Shown: positions 7,741-15,742 of the stretch, in pieces
Layout: each line of letters begins with the position of its first letter
Position numbering within the stretch: position 1 is the stretch's first letter
Source of the DNA: CAYHGV01 sp964356135
GTDB lineage: Bacteria > Hydrothermota > Tepidihabitantia > CAYHGV01
Direction: 5' to 3'
NCBI GenBank assembly: GCA_964356135.1
Contig: CAYHGV010000045.1
Location: forward strand, 1-22,989
Length of the DNA: 22,989 nucleotides
Made by a program: the position numbers and the translations under genes
The notes under the pieces: model-generated
Told to the model about the DNA's origin: nothing
Databases searched by the model: none
Seen by the model: only the letters and a program-made list of their open reading frames with translations

Positions 7741-8390
7741 CGAGGAACGCCCACCGGAATGATGTAACCGGGAATTTCTTCTCCGGCTAACGACAAGAGT
7801 TTTTTAATCTCGGTTTCATTAAATGCGCCCACCGGAACCGATCCCAGGCCCAATGCGACCGCCGCCAAATGGAGATTCTGGGCAGCGTGGCCCATCTCCA
7901 TGTAAATGTAGCGCATTCCCCGGTCGCCGTAGCGCTGGGTTGTTCGCTCAGGGATTGCGGTGATGATAAAATCTACCGAGACCTGGGCAATAAAACTTTG
8001 GCCGAGTGCAGCCTGGGCAAGGTCGTTTCGCAGATCACCCGGTTTTACTCTCAGCAATCGATGTCCGACCGGTTGATACCGGAACACTCCGTCTTTTTTT
8101 ACGACATAGACTTCCAACGGGTAGGTGGTGCCGGCTGACGGTGCGGCGCGAAATTCCCTTCCGGGCTCAGTGATTCCCTGGCATGCCCAGAGCAGAGTCG
8201 AAATTTCTTCCAGGGTTAGTTCTCGGTCGGCATAATTTCTGATTGAACGGCGCTGGGCAATACATTCTTCCAACGATTTTTTAGTCTTGAGTGGTTCGGG
8301 CAGCGGGATCGAGTCACCTTTCACCGTCCCTCCTTTCTGGGCGCAGAGGCTGTTAAAAAGTATAACCAGGAGCATGCAGTAAATTTTCAT
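7737..8390 (-). CDS. Exported SagB-like nitroreductase-family protein
   Basis: The start is the ATG at 8390 (217 residues). GGGAGG lies 5 bases upstream and the start overlaps the stop of the upstream gene as ATGA. An in-frame start 10 codons earlier is less likely because it would bury the signal sequence. Residues 1-17 (MKIYCMLLVILFNSLCA) form a probable signal peptide. The body has RRSIRNY (47-53), LTLEEISTLLWACQGIT (58-74), APSAGTTYPLEVYVV (83-97), RYGDRGMRYIYMEMGHAAQN (153-172) and GLGSVPVGAF. This is the pattern of FMN-binding SagB-type dehydrogenases. SagB enzymes oxidise azolines to azoles in some RiPP pathways, but many family members stand alone with unknown substrates. An extracytoplasmic location would be unusual for peptide maturation. 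The substrate is not predictable. Confidence 0.85.
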   Translation of the reverse strand: MKIYCMLLVILFNSLCAQKGGTVKGDSIPLPEPLKTKKSLEECIAQRRSIRNYADRELTLEEISTLLWACQGITEPGREFRAAPSAGTTYPLEVYVVKKDGVFRYQPVGHRLLRVKPGDLRNDLAQAALGQSFIAQVSVDFIITAIPERTTQRYGDRGMRYIYMEMGHAAQNLHLAAVALGLGSVPVGAFNETEIKKLLSLAGEEIPGYIIPVGVPR

Positions 8391-9280
8391 ACTACCTCCC
8401 AATCTTTGCAGACCTTGCAAGTGTTGTAATGGATTTCGACGGTATCAAGCACCCGCAGCGCATACCCGCCCGCCAGCACCACGACGGTCGGGATCTTATT
8501 TTTGCGCGCTTCACCGATAACGAGTTCATCCCTTTTTTTCAATCCAGCTTTGGTTAGCCGGAGATTGCCCAGCTGGTCGCCTTCAAACGGGTCGGCACCG
8601 GCGACATAGACACAGAGTTCGGGCCGCTGTTTCCGAAAAATTTTCTCTACCGCCCCGCCCAGTTTGTCTAAGTATTCGGCATCTGCGGTTCCAGTATCAA
8701 GACCGATATCCCAATCGCTCTCTTGCTTAGCCGGGTAGAGATGCTCCTGATGAATCGAAAAGGTGAAGACCCGGGGGTCGTTGTGAAAGATGTTGGCGGT
8801 GCCGTTTCCCTGGTGCAGGTCACAGTCGATAACGCACGTCTGGGCGATCAGGTTATCATGGAGGAGCCGGCGGACTGCGACCGCGATATCGTTGATATAA
8901 CAGAAACCCTCGGCATGGTCGGCAAAGGCATGATGGAATCCGCCACCGATATGGAAGCCCAACCCATGCTTCAATGCCAGCTGAGCGGCAAGGGTCGTGC
9001 CGCTCGCCATCAGCAAATAGCCTTCGACGATCTCGGGCGTCAGAGGCAGCTCGGAATACATCGTCCGGGGGGTCCAGCGGAGATGGGTGAGGTCATCGAT
9101 ATACTCGGGCGTATGGACTAACAGAATATCCTTGAGCACCGGTGGCGGCGGTTCGATGAAATCGGACTTTTGGACCAGTCCATTTTTATCGAGCTCGGCT
9201 TTGAGCAGATGATATTTTCCCATCGGAAAAACATGGGGGCCGATTTCCAAGTAGTAGCGGTCAGAATAGACGAACTTCAT
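8387..9280 (-). CDS. Histone deacetylase-superfamily hydrolase (AcuC/amidohydrolase-like)
   Basis: This is a 297-residue arginase-fold zinc deacetylase. The active-site parts are complete: GGGFHHAF with His116-His117, GFCYINDIA, the metal ligands Asp154 and His156 in DCDLHQGNG, the third ligand Asp240 in AGADPFEGD, and the transition-state tyrosine region LAGGYA (Tyr273). Bacterial members deacetylate acetyl-lysine proteins such as acetyl-CoA synthetase, or small molecules such as acetylpolyamines. The substrate cannot be told from sequence. The start codon has no Shine-Dalgarno sequence. The stop overlaps the next gene's ATG. Confidence 0.93.
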   Translation of the reverse strand: MKFVYSDRYYLEIGPHVFPMGKYHLLKAELDKNGLVQKSDFIEPPPPVLKDILLVHTPEYIDDLTHLRWTPRTMYSELPLTPEIVEGYLLMASGTTLAAQLALKHGLGFHIGGGFHHAFADHAEGFCYINDIAVAVRRLLHDNLIAQTCVIDCDLHQGNGTANIFHNDPRVFTFSIHQEHLYPAKQESDWDIGLDTGTADAEYLDKLGGAVEKIFRKQRPELCVYVAGADPFEGDQLGNLRLTKAGLKKRDELVIGEARKNKIPTVVVLAGGYALRVLDTVEIHYNTCKVCKDWEVV

Positions 9281-9345
9281 CTGGGCTAACGAATAACTCG
9301 AATGATTCGGCTCGAAACGAACCGACGAATTGCGCGAATGATAAA
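9281..9345. repeat. Degenerate ATTCG-rich intergenic repeat
   Basis: Read on the minus strand, this 65-bp gap is packed with (A/T)TTCG words at roughly 5-14 bp spacing (plus-strand cgaa at 9290, 9299, 9313, 9318, 9326 and 9335). It resembles the TTCGTG repeats at 17555-17586 and 22473-22502. No Shine-Dalgarno sequence or promoter for the deacetylase gene is visible inside it. Confidence 0.45.
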
Positions 9346-10992
9346 TTATTCGTGCGGTCCGCTCGCATCCGTGCTATTCGTCTTTCCTTTTTCCATCTGC
9401 TCTTCGACCAGAGCGACCGGAATCGTCCCGAAGCTTAACAGCCGGTCGTGGAAATTTTTCAAGGGCAGCTTCGTGCCGATTCTTTTACGCAGCGCCAGTA
9501 TCTGGAGTTTGCCGATTATGTAGCTCATCGGCTGGGTGGGGGTCAGGCAGTAGCGTTTCACTTCGGCAATCGCGTTCACCGGTTCGAGCTTTGCCTCGTT
9601 GACCAAAAAATCGACTGCTTGATCAAACGTCATCTGGTTGGTGTGGAGCTTGACGTCGATCAAAACCCGGCAGGCGCGCCAGAGTTGGTCTTTGAGCTGT
9701 GCCAATCGTATTCTCGGGTCGGTATAATAGCCGAGCTCAAACATCAGTTCTTCACAGTAGAGTGCCCAGCCCTCGGCAAAGACCGAAGTGCCGTTGATCT
9801 TGCGTACCTTCGAATCGACCCGGTTGGAATGGACGAGCTGGAGATGGTGGCCGGGGTAGCCTTCGTGCAAAACCGTTACCGGCAGCTTGTAGAGCGAATG
9901 GCCCTGAAGCTGCTCCTCCTGTTTCTCGGGCGGTGCGGTTTCATCGACCGGCGTAACATAGAAGAGGCCTTTCTGTTCTTGTTCAAACGGCGCCGGTGGC
10001 ATATACGCGGCATAGGGGATCGTCGACCGTTCAAAGACCGGCGTGGGAATGACCGCCAATTCCTCGCCTGCCGGCATCGTCACAAAATTCTTGTCAATCG
10101 TGAACTGCCGGGTGTGCGCAATCTCATTTTGGTAGGCGGCAATGACCGCATCCGCCGGTGGGTGAGTTTTCTTTAGTTCGGAAACAATCTGCCACCACGG
10201 TTTTGTCGGGTCGATGGCTCGACCGGTTTCTTCAAGCAACCGTTTCGTTTGGTCGAAGATCGTCGTGCCGATTGCAACGAGGTCATCGGCGGTGTAGGGC
10301 AACAGATGTTCGAATTTGAGTTTATAGTCGAACAGTTCTTTGCCGATGGCGAACTCTCCCTGGGAACGGGCACGGTGCTCGCCGGTTAAAAAGTCGAGAT
10401 AGCCCTGGAAACTTTCGAGCACGGCATGATTAGCGCGTAAAATTTTATCGTTCATCGCGGGCACCGTTTGGGCGAAGCTCGGGACGAAGTCCTGGAAAAA
10501 TCCCATACCTGCCTGGGTTATTTCGATAGCAATGTCCGTGAAAATTTTTGGTGAGTTTTTCAGGTTGGCTTTTCCTTCTGCGAGGACGTGGGGAATGTGC
10601 TCTAAGCGCGAAAGAAGCGATTGGGCACGTTCCGGCAATGGTGCGAACTGCCGGATGGTTAAAATAAAAACGCCGTAGAGACAGGCCTGAGGATAGCCGG
10701 CAGGATTTTTCTCCCACGAGCGGACCTCTTCGAACTCTTTTATCGCCGATTGCAAGCTCGTGGTCAAAAGGGTGTGGTCTAAGCGCTCCGATTCGGTTAG
10801 CGCTGCCACCGGTAGTTTCTCAAATCGGCTCAGGTATTCTTTGGTTGTGTTGTTGATGTCCGTAAGGTGGTCTTTGTTAAATCGGCCCAGCTCCCGGTCG
10901 TAGTGATGAATCCCGAGAAAGGTTGCATTGACGGGTGAGCTCTGCCAGGTGAATTCTAAGAACTCATCGATTAATTTGGAGAATTCAGTCAT
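9346..10992 (-). CDS. DUF885 family zinc metallopeptidase
   Basis: The protein has about 548 residues from the ATG at 10992. A TTG three codons earlier is possible but has no better ribosome-binding site. The HEGYPGHH motif (about 376-383) is a gluzincin-like zinc site and EGWALYCEEL about 25 residues on supplies the probable third ligand. Both are hallmarks of the DUF885 family. Length and the N-terminal helical region (LIDEFLEFTWQSSPVNATFLGIHHYD) are typical of the family. No signal peptide is seen, so it is probably a cytoplasmic peptidase or dipeptidase. It precedes the deacetylase gene by 65 bp and may share its transcript. Confidence 0.92.
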   Translation of the reverse strand: MTEFSKLIDEFLEFTWQSSPVNATFLGIHHYDRELGRFNKDHLTDINNTTKEYLSRFEKLPVAALTESERLDHTLLTTSLQSAIKEFEEVRSWEKNPAGYPQACLYGVFILTIRQFAPLPERAQSLLSRLEHIPHVLAEGKANLKNSPKIFTDIAIEITQAGMGFFQDFVPSFAQTVPAMNDKILRANHAVLESFQGYLDFLTGEHRARSQGEFAIGKELFDYKLKFEHLLPYTADDLVAIGTTIFDQTKRLLEETGRAIDPTKPWWQIVSELKKTHPPADAVIAAYQNEIAHTRQFTIDKNFVTMPAGEELAVIPTPVFERSTIPYAAYMPPAPFEQEQKGLFYVTPVDETAPPEKQEEQLQGHSLYKLPVTVLHEGYPGHHLQLVHSNRVDSKVRKINGTSVFAEGWALYCEELMFELGYYTDPRIRLAQLKDQLWRACRVLIDVKLHTNQMTFDQAVDFLVNEAKLEPVNAIAEVKRYCLTPTQPMSYIIGKLQILALRKRIGTKLPLKNFHDRLLSFGTIPVALVEEQMEKGKTNSTDASGPHE

Positions 10993-11004
10993 CAGCAGCA
11001 AAAC

Positions 11005-11027
11005 GGGGCCGAGCGAAACTCGGCCCC
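11005..11027 (-). terminator. Rho-independent-like terminator of the small membrane protein gene
   Basis: On the minus strand a perfect 9-bp stem GGGGCCGAG/CTCGGCCCC with loop TTTCG is followed by GTTTT. It lies 10 bases after the stop of the small membrane protein gene and just before the DUF885 start. The T-tract is short, so termination may be partial and the DUF885 gene may rely on read-through. Confidence 0.65.
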
Positions 11028-11037
11028 CTGAACAAAG

Positions 11038-11214
11038 TTACTTTTTCCAAATGAGAATGATGGCAATGACGAACAGTAGACAAGTCCAAGTTGCTCTGGT
11101 CAGCAGCATTGGGTTTAAGGCAAAGGGGAGGGCAAGGTGGGCTAATCGGGCAATGATCGCTACCAGAAAGCAAGCGACACCGAGCCAGAAAAGAATCTGA
11201 ACGACTATTTTCAC
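11038..11214 (-). CDS. Small two-helix membrane protein
   Basis: The GTG at 11214 is the likely start because AGGAGGT lies 4-5 bases upstream. A longer frame from 11238 starts upstream of the predicted transcript. The product is about 58 residues with two hydrophobic helices (VVQILFWLGVACFLVAIIA and ATWTCLLFVIAIILIW) joined by a short loop, ending in KK. It has its own promoter and terminator, which argues that it is a real gene. The family is not recognised. A small inner-membrane protein of unknown role is all that can be said. Confidence 0.65.
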   Translation of the reverse strand: MKIVVQILFWLGVACFLVAIIARLAHLALPFALNPMLLTRATWTCLLFVIAIILIWKK

Positions 11215-11236
11215 AACTACCTCCTTTTTCACTTTC

Positions 11237-11264
11237 ACTATACTGAAGATAATTTTCCTGTCAA
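11237..11264 (-). promoter_or_regulatory. Promoter of the small membrane protein gene
   Basis: The minus strand has TTGACA (11259-11264), a 16-base spacer and TATAGT (11237-11242). The predicted start near 11230 gives a leader of about 16 bases with a strong AGGAGGT before the GTG at 11214. This fixes the start codon of the gene. Confidence 0.72.
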
Positions 11265-11346
11265 CACTTTTCGGAGAGCGCGGCTAAGAGATACGAGCTC
11301 CCATCAGCGGGCACCTGAATTTCTCCGGGCATCGGCTGACCACATC

Positions 11347-11375
11347 TTGACCGTCCAGAGGGCGTCCTTTATAAT
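11347..11375 (+). promoter_or_regulatory. Sigma70-like promoter of rocD
   Basis: TTGACC (11347-11352), a 17-base spacer and a perfect TATAAT (11370-11375) predict a start near 11382. AAAGGAG follows at about 11384-11390, ten bases before the ATG at 11401. It is divergent from the small membrane protein promoter, with some 80 bp between the two -35 boxes. Confidence 0.8.
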
Positions 11376-11400
11376 CGGATAAAAAAGGAGAAAACCGAGA

Positions 11401-12597
11401 ATGCAAACTTCTGAAATTATTAAACAGACCGAGCAGTATAGCGCCGCCAACTATCATCCACTGGATGTTGTTCTCGTCCGGGGTGAGGGGTGCTGGGTGT
11501 GGGATGTCGACGGCAAAAAATACCTCGATATGCTGTCGGCATATTCGGCTCTGAACCAAGGTCATCGCCATCCCCGGATCATCGACGCGATGAAAATCCA
11601 GCTCGATAAGCTCACCCTGACCTCCCGGGCATTTCATAATGAGACTATGCCTGATTTTTTGAAACGGTTGTGCGTGCTTGCGGGCAAAGAGAAGGCGCTG
11701 CCGATGAATACCGGTGCGGAAGCGGTCGAGACCGCGATTAAAGCGGCACGTAAGTGGGGGTATCAGAAAAAGGGAGTAAACCAGGGGCGAGCGGAGATTA
11801 TCGTCTGCGAGAACAATTTCCACGGCCGAACGACTACGATTGTCGGGTTTTCGTCCGAAGCCCAGTACCGGGACGGTTTTGGCCCATTTACTCCCGGCTT
11901 TGTAACAATTCCCTATGACAACACCGACGCGCTGGCAGCGAGTATTACCCCGGACACGGTCGGGTTTTTAGTTGAGCCGATACAGGGTGAGGGCGGGGTG
12001 ATCGTGCCCAGGCCCGGGTATCTTAAAAAAGCCTATGAAATCTGTAAGAGTAACCGGGTGCTGTTTATCGCGGATGAAATCCAGACCGGCCTGGGAAGAA
12101 CGGGCAAGCTCTTTGCCTGCGAGCATGAACAGGTCAATCCTGATATACTGATTGTCGGTAAAGCGTTGGGCGGCGGCGTCTATCCGGTATCGGCGATTTT
12201 GTCTGACCACGATATCATGGATGTCTTCACTCCCGGTGACCATGGTTCAACCTTTGGCGGAAATCCTCTGGCTTCGGTCGTCGGTCGGGTTGCGCTCGAT
12301 GTAATCGTTGAAGAGCGGTTAGCGGAACGGGCGTTTGAGATCGGCAGCTATTTCAAGGAGAAGCTCTTGACCCTACCCGGTCCGCACGTCAAAGAGGTTC
12401 GGGGCAAAGGTCTCTTACTGGGGGTTGAAGTGAAGATCGAATCGGGAACCGCCCGGCCGTTTTGTGAACGGCTTAAGGAAGAGGGGATTTTGGCAAAAGA
12501 GACCCATGACCAGGTCATTCGATTTGCTCCTCCGCTGGTAATTACCAAAGAAGAGATTGATTGGGCTTTTGCGCGGATTGAAAAGGTTCTCCGCTGA
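11401..12597 (+). CDS. rocD: Ornithine--oxo-acid aminotransferase
   Basis: A 398-residue class-III PLP aminotransferase of usual RocD length. It moves the delta-amino group of ornithine to 2-oxoglutarate, giving glutamate semialdehyde and linking arginine, ornithine and proline metabolism. Visible features are the N-terminal NYHPLDVVLVRGEGCWVWDVDG, substrate-pocket SAYSALNQGHRHP, NTGAEAVETA, NFHGRTT, FIADEIQTGLGRTG (Asp225 contacts the PLP ring) and Lys254 in VGKALGGGVYPVSA as the Schiff-base lysine. SAYSA with NYHP favours ornithine over acetylornithine or GABA. It is monocistronic and converges with rnfA with only 7 bp between the stops. Confidence 0.93.
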   Translation: MQTSEIIKQTEQYSAANYHPLDVVLVRGEGCWVWDVDGKKYLDMLSAYSALNQGHRHPRIIDAMKIQLDKLTLTSRAFHNETMPDFLKRLCVLAGKEKALPMNTGAEAVETAIKAARKWGYQKKGVNQGRAEIIVCENNFHGRTTTIVGFSSEAQYRDGFGPFTPGFVTIPYDNTDALAASITPDTVGFLVEPIQGEGGVIVPRPGYLKKAYEICKSNRVLFIADEIQTGLGRTGKLFACEHEQVNPDILIVGKALGGGVYPVSAILSDHDIMDVFTPGDHGSTFGGNPLASVVGRVALDVIVEERLAERAFEIGSYFKEKLLTLPGPHVKEVRGKGLLLGVEVKIESGTARPFCERLKEEGILAKETHDQVIRFAPPLVITKEEIDWAFARIEKVLR

Positions 12598-12604
12598 AAG
12601 GATA

Positions 12605-13153
12605 TTACAAGCCTAAAAATTTTGTAAAACCAAAAAAGACGAGCGCCAAAAGACCGATGGTGATGAGTTGAATGGGATAGCCCTGGAACGAAGCGGGGAC
12701 GGGTGACCGCGCAAGCCGTTCCCGGATTGCAACAAAGATAATTGCTACCAGCAGAAATCCCAAGCCGCTGCCGAGGGCGAAGATGAGTGCAGCCACGAAC
12801 GAATACTGGTAGTTAATCGCCAGGAGCGGCACGCCTAAAACCGCACAGTTGACCGTAAAAATAATTGAAGCCGAGCGCACGGTTTTTAAAAGGAGCGGGG
12901 TGAGAGTCGCCAGGAGAACGACCACCAGCAGAAAAACGAGCGTGCGCAGAAACAGTAGCTGCAAAGGCAGAAGGAGATAGTGGTAGACTAACCAGTTGAC
13001 TGCGGTCGCTGCAATCAGATTGATGGTCAGCGACAGTCCCCAGGAAAACAGGGTTTTAGCCGAGAGGCAGAACAAGGGACAAACTCCGAGCGTCTGGACA
13101 AAAACGATATTATTGACGAGGAAGGAAGCGAGAAAGATTTTGGCTAAGACCAT
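12605..13153 (-). CDS. rnfA: Rnf electron-transport complex subunit A
   Basis: This 182-residue integral membrane protein has about six hydrophobic helices. LVNNIVFVQTLGVCPLF carries Cys25 and VNCAVLGVPLLAIN carries Cys103. In the related NqrDE/RnfAE pair these positions hold an intramembrane iron-sulfur centre between the two subunits. The start overlaps the end of rnfE by 10 bases and has no Shine-Dalgarno sequence, so it is probably translated by coupling. It is the last gene of the operon. The expected rnfB does not follow. Confidence 0.93.
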   Translation of the reverse strand: MVLAKIFLASFLVNNIVFVQTLGVCPLFCLSAKTLFSWGLSLTINLIAATAVNWLVYHYLLLPLQLLFLRTLVFLLVVVLLATLTPLLLKTVRSASIIFTVNCAVLGVPLLAINYQYSFVAALIFALGSGLGFLLVAIIFVAIRERLARSPVPASFQGYPIQLITIGLLALVFFGFTKFLGL

Positions 13154-13716
13154 CGTTTCAAAATTTTATTTAACAGCGCCTGGTAAAAACCTAAGAGAAT
13201 AAAACCGGCGGGCGGCAGGAGGAAAAACGATAGCGGATTTATCCGAAACCAAAGCGGCAGCACCGGCAGCGCGCAAATCGTTCCTTTCCCGAAAAGCTCG
13301 CGCACGAGCGCCAATGCGACGAAGACGATTGCCAGGCCGATCGATTGGCCGACTGCCGCCAGAAGAGATTGTCCGACCGGGGAGTCGGGATTGACGCCGA
13401 CCAGGATGAGACAGTTGACTGCGATCAAAGGGATAAAAATGGACAGCGATTTAGCAGTATCCGGCAGAAAGGTCTGCACGAGATAATCGACACCGGTCAC
13501 GAGGGTGGCGACAACGATGATAAAAATGAAAAACCGCAGTTTTTTTGCTACGAACCGTTGTAGCAACCCCATTATTATGGTCGATAGAATCAGGACAAAA
13601 GCGGTTGCCCCGGTCATAACCAGCGCGTTGGTTACGGTCTGCGAAGTGGCGATAATCGGGCAGAGACCGAGCATTGAGATCAATACCGGATTTTGTTTGA
13701 AGAGATGTTGAATCAT
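13144..13716 (-). CDS. rnfE: Rnf electron-transport complex subunit E
   Basis: A 190-residue membrane protein, inverted-topology homologue of RnfA. NPVLISMLGLCPIIATSQTVTNAL carries Cys19 and IPLIAVNCLILVG carries Cys102, both expected ligands of the RnfA-RnfE iron-sulfur site. VALALVRELFGKGT is the conserved C-terminal-half signature. The ATG overlaps the rnfG stop as ATGA. Confidence 0.93.
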   Translation of the reverse strand: MIQHLFKQNPVLISMLGLCPIIATSQTVTNALVMTGATAFVLILSTIIMGLLQRFVAKKLRFFIFIIVVATLVTGVDYLVQTFLPDTAKSLSIFIPLIAVNCLILVGVNPDSPVGQSLLAAVGQSIGLAIVFVALALVRELFGKGTICALPVLPLWFRINPLSFFLLPPAGFILLGFYQALLNKILKRWS

Positions 13717-14729
13717 TGTTTCAAATATTTCGAATACTTTTCGATCCCGTCACGGACGCCGCCCGCGACCGCTTTCGACGAGATGGTGGCACCGCTCACC
13801 GCATCGATTGTGCCGCCTTCTTCTTTCAGGCCGATAGTTACGAGGGTCGTGCCTTTAAACTGGTCTAAAAATTCTTTTTCCGCAACGCGCGCACCAAGAC
13901 CGGCGGTTTCCCTCAACCCCTCGGCCGGGGTGGCGATAACTATCCCTTTGATCGTCCGGTTACGACCGATGCCGACCCAGGTTTCAATTGGTCCCAGATA
14001 GCCCTGGGGTGCAACTTTGAAAACGATCCCACAGAGACTGTCGTTTTTATTGAAACCGCGCCAGACGGTCGCTTCCTCGATAACCTGAAAATTGGTCGCT
14101 TCGGGCAGTGCGGTGTGCAGTTTCTTTTGTTCCCCGGCCGGAAGTGTTGCGTAGGTCGGCCGTTTCTTGGTCACCGCCGTAGATTCGATGACCGGTTGGG
14201 CAGCCCTGGCCGTTTCCACCGGTACTTCGGTGAAGAGATATGAAGAGCGGTCAAGAGCTGCGCGCAGTTCGGCAACGACCGCCCGGGAGGAAATGGTGGC
14301 GCCGGTTACACCGTCGATCGTTCCCCCTTCGCTTTTGAGAGCGAGGTCATCCACCGAACGGCCGATGAACTGATTTTTAAACCAATCTTCTTTAACTCGA
14401 TCGCCCAAGCCGGGCGTTTCCTGGCGAGGAGCGATCTCGATGCCGGTTATCTGCTTGAGCGTATCGACCCCGACCATAATTTCGATCGGTCCGCCATACC
14501 CCTGGGCGGTGATTTTTGATACCACACCGATTTTTTGGTTTTGGCAATAGCCGAGCCAGCTGCGGTTTTCTTCGACCGGGCGGAAGCGGTCTGCGCTGGG
14601 CATGAGGCGTTTAAAAACCGGTTGGGTTTCCTGGGCGTCGATCGTCGGCTGAAGAACTCGGTGAATAAAAAAGAGGGCGAAAAATGAAATCAGTAACGTG
14701 ATAAGAATGGTGAGAATATTTTTTATCAT
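13713..14729 (-). CDS. rnfG: RnfG-like subunit with two tandem FMN-binding domains
   Basis: The product has 338 residues, against about 190-220 for a typical RnfG. One N-terminal membrane helix (residues ~4-23) anchors an extracytoplasmic part. Two FMN_bind domains follow, about 55-160 and 222-330. Each repeats the same order: QGY-G-PIE--VG, then PGLG or AGLG, then EGGTID-V-GATISS. The two flavinylation motifs are VTGATISS (Thr145) and VSGATISSKA (Thr315), where FMN is normally joined to the last Thr by the ApbE enzyme. Both are intact, so two covalent flavins are predicted. The gene sits in the usual rnfG position and overlaps both neighbours by ATGA, so the doubling is within a normal operon. 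Confidence 0.9.
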   Translation of the reverse strand: MIKNILTILITLLISFFALFFIHRVLQPTIDAQETQPVFKRLMPSADRFRPVEENRSWLGYCQNQKIGVVSKITAQGYGGPIEIMVGVDTLKQITGIEIAPRQETPGLGDRVKEDWFKNQFIGRSVDDLALKSEGGTIDGVTGATISSRAVVAELRAALDRSSYLFTEVPVETARAAQPVIESTAVTKKRPTYATLPAGEQKKLHTALPEATNFQVIEEATVWRGFNKNDSLCGIVFKVAPQGYLGPIETWVGIGRNRTIKGIVIATPAEGLRETAGLGARVAEKEFLDQFKGTTLVTIGLKEEGGTIDAVSGATISSKAVAGGVRDGIEKYSKYLKQ

Positions 14730-15742
14730 CCTGCCCCCAGAATTTTAGGTCGGGTGAGCGTATCCAGCAACGGCGTCGTCAAATTCATCAGCACAATCGC
14801 GAAGGCTACTCCTTCCGGATAGATACCCCAGATGCGAAAAAGGACGGTGAGAACCCCGCAACCGATTCCAAACAGCCATACTCCGAGCTTGGTGAGCGGG
14901 GTGGTGGTGTAGTCGGTTGCCATAAAAAATGCGCCCAGGATCAAGCCCCCGGAAAAAAGGTGAAAAATGGGTGAAGCCGGAGTAGGCAGCACAAGCGAGA
15001 GAATAACAACGGTGGCGAGATAGGAGAGGGGGATCCGGAAGTCAATGATCCGTAACGCCAGAAGAAAAAAGGCGCCGACGAGTAACAGCAGAGACGAAGT
15101 TTCGCCGATCGAACCGCCGACATTGCCAAAAAAGAGATTTTTCAGCACGGGCAGCGAGTTGAGCTGGTTGACGGTTTTGAGGGTGAAGTCGGTCCAAAGC
15201 GGGGAGTTGCCGGGCGGGGAAAGGACCGATGCGGTATTCTTTAGAATCATCAGCGGAGTCGCTTGGGTGACGGCGTCAATACCGCCGGTGATGGATCCAT
15301 GCACCGGACTCGAAAACCGGGTCAGGAGATAAGAAGGGAACATGATCTGGAGAAATACCCGACCGGCTAACGCCGGATTTAAGAGGTTGTGTCCGAGCCC
15401 GCCGAATAATTGTTTTATCATGATGATTGCGATAGCCGCACCGACGATCGGCAGCCAGAGCGGTACGCGGGGAGGCAGGACAAGACCAACGAGGATGCCG
15501 GTAATCACTGCGCTGCCATCATAAATTGTCACCGGCCGCCTGAGCAGTACCTGAGTGAACGCTTCCAAGATCACTGCTGCGACCGTGCTCAGTGCGATAA
15601 TCAACAGCGCACGCAGGCCGAAGAAATAGACTCCGCCGATAATTGCCGGGATAAGTGCGCTGACGACCGACCACATTACGCCGGGCACCGAAGCGGTTGT
15701 CCGGATATGAGGCGGGGCGATGATTACTTCTTGCTGGCTCAT
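14726..15742 (-). CDS. rnfD: Rnf electron-transport complex subunit D
   Basis: A 338-residue polytopic membrane protein of usual length. GGLGHNLLNPALAGRVF (about 114-130) is the family signature. GIDAVTQATPL (about 154-164) is the site at which RnfD/NqrB carry a phosphoester-linked FMN, with Thr162 the likely acceptor. MATDYTTTPLT and GIYPEGVAFAIVLMN near the C-terminus are also characteristic. It passes electrons between RnfC and RnfG across the membrane (family knowledge). The start overlaps rnfC by ATGA. Confidence 0.94.
   Translation of the reverse strand: MSQQEVIIAPPHIRTTASVPGVMWSVVSALIPAIIGGVYFFGLRALLIIALSTVAAVILEAFTQVLLRRPVTIYDGSAVITGILVGLVLPPRVPLWLPIVGAAIAIIMIKQLFGGLGHNLLNPALAGRVFLQIMFPSYLLTRFSSPVHGSITGGIDAVTQATPLMILKNTASVLSPPGNSPLWTDFTLKTVNQLNSLPVLKNLFFGNVGGSIGETSSLLLLVGAFFLLALRIIDFRIPLSYLATVVILSLVLPTPASPIFHLFSGGLILGAFFMATDYTTTPLTKLGVWLFGIGCGVLTVLFRIWGIYPEGVAFAIVLMNLTTPLLDTLTRPKILGAG

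Noticed and set aside
9448..10176. 242-residue open frame on the plus strand
   Set aside because: It is entirely antisense to the DUF885 gene, which has complete motifs. The translated product has no recognisable domain and no ribosome-binding site.
11284..11823. 179-residue open frame on the minus strand
   Set aside because: It overlaps rocD and its promoter in antisense and has low-complexity composition. rocD is clearly the real gene.
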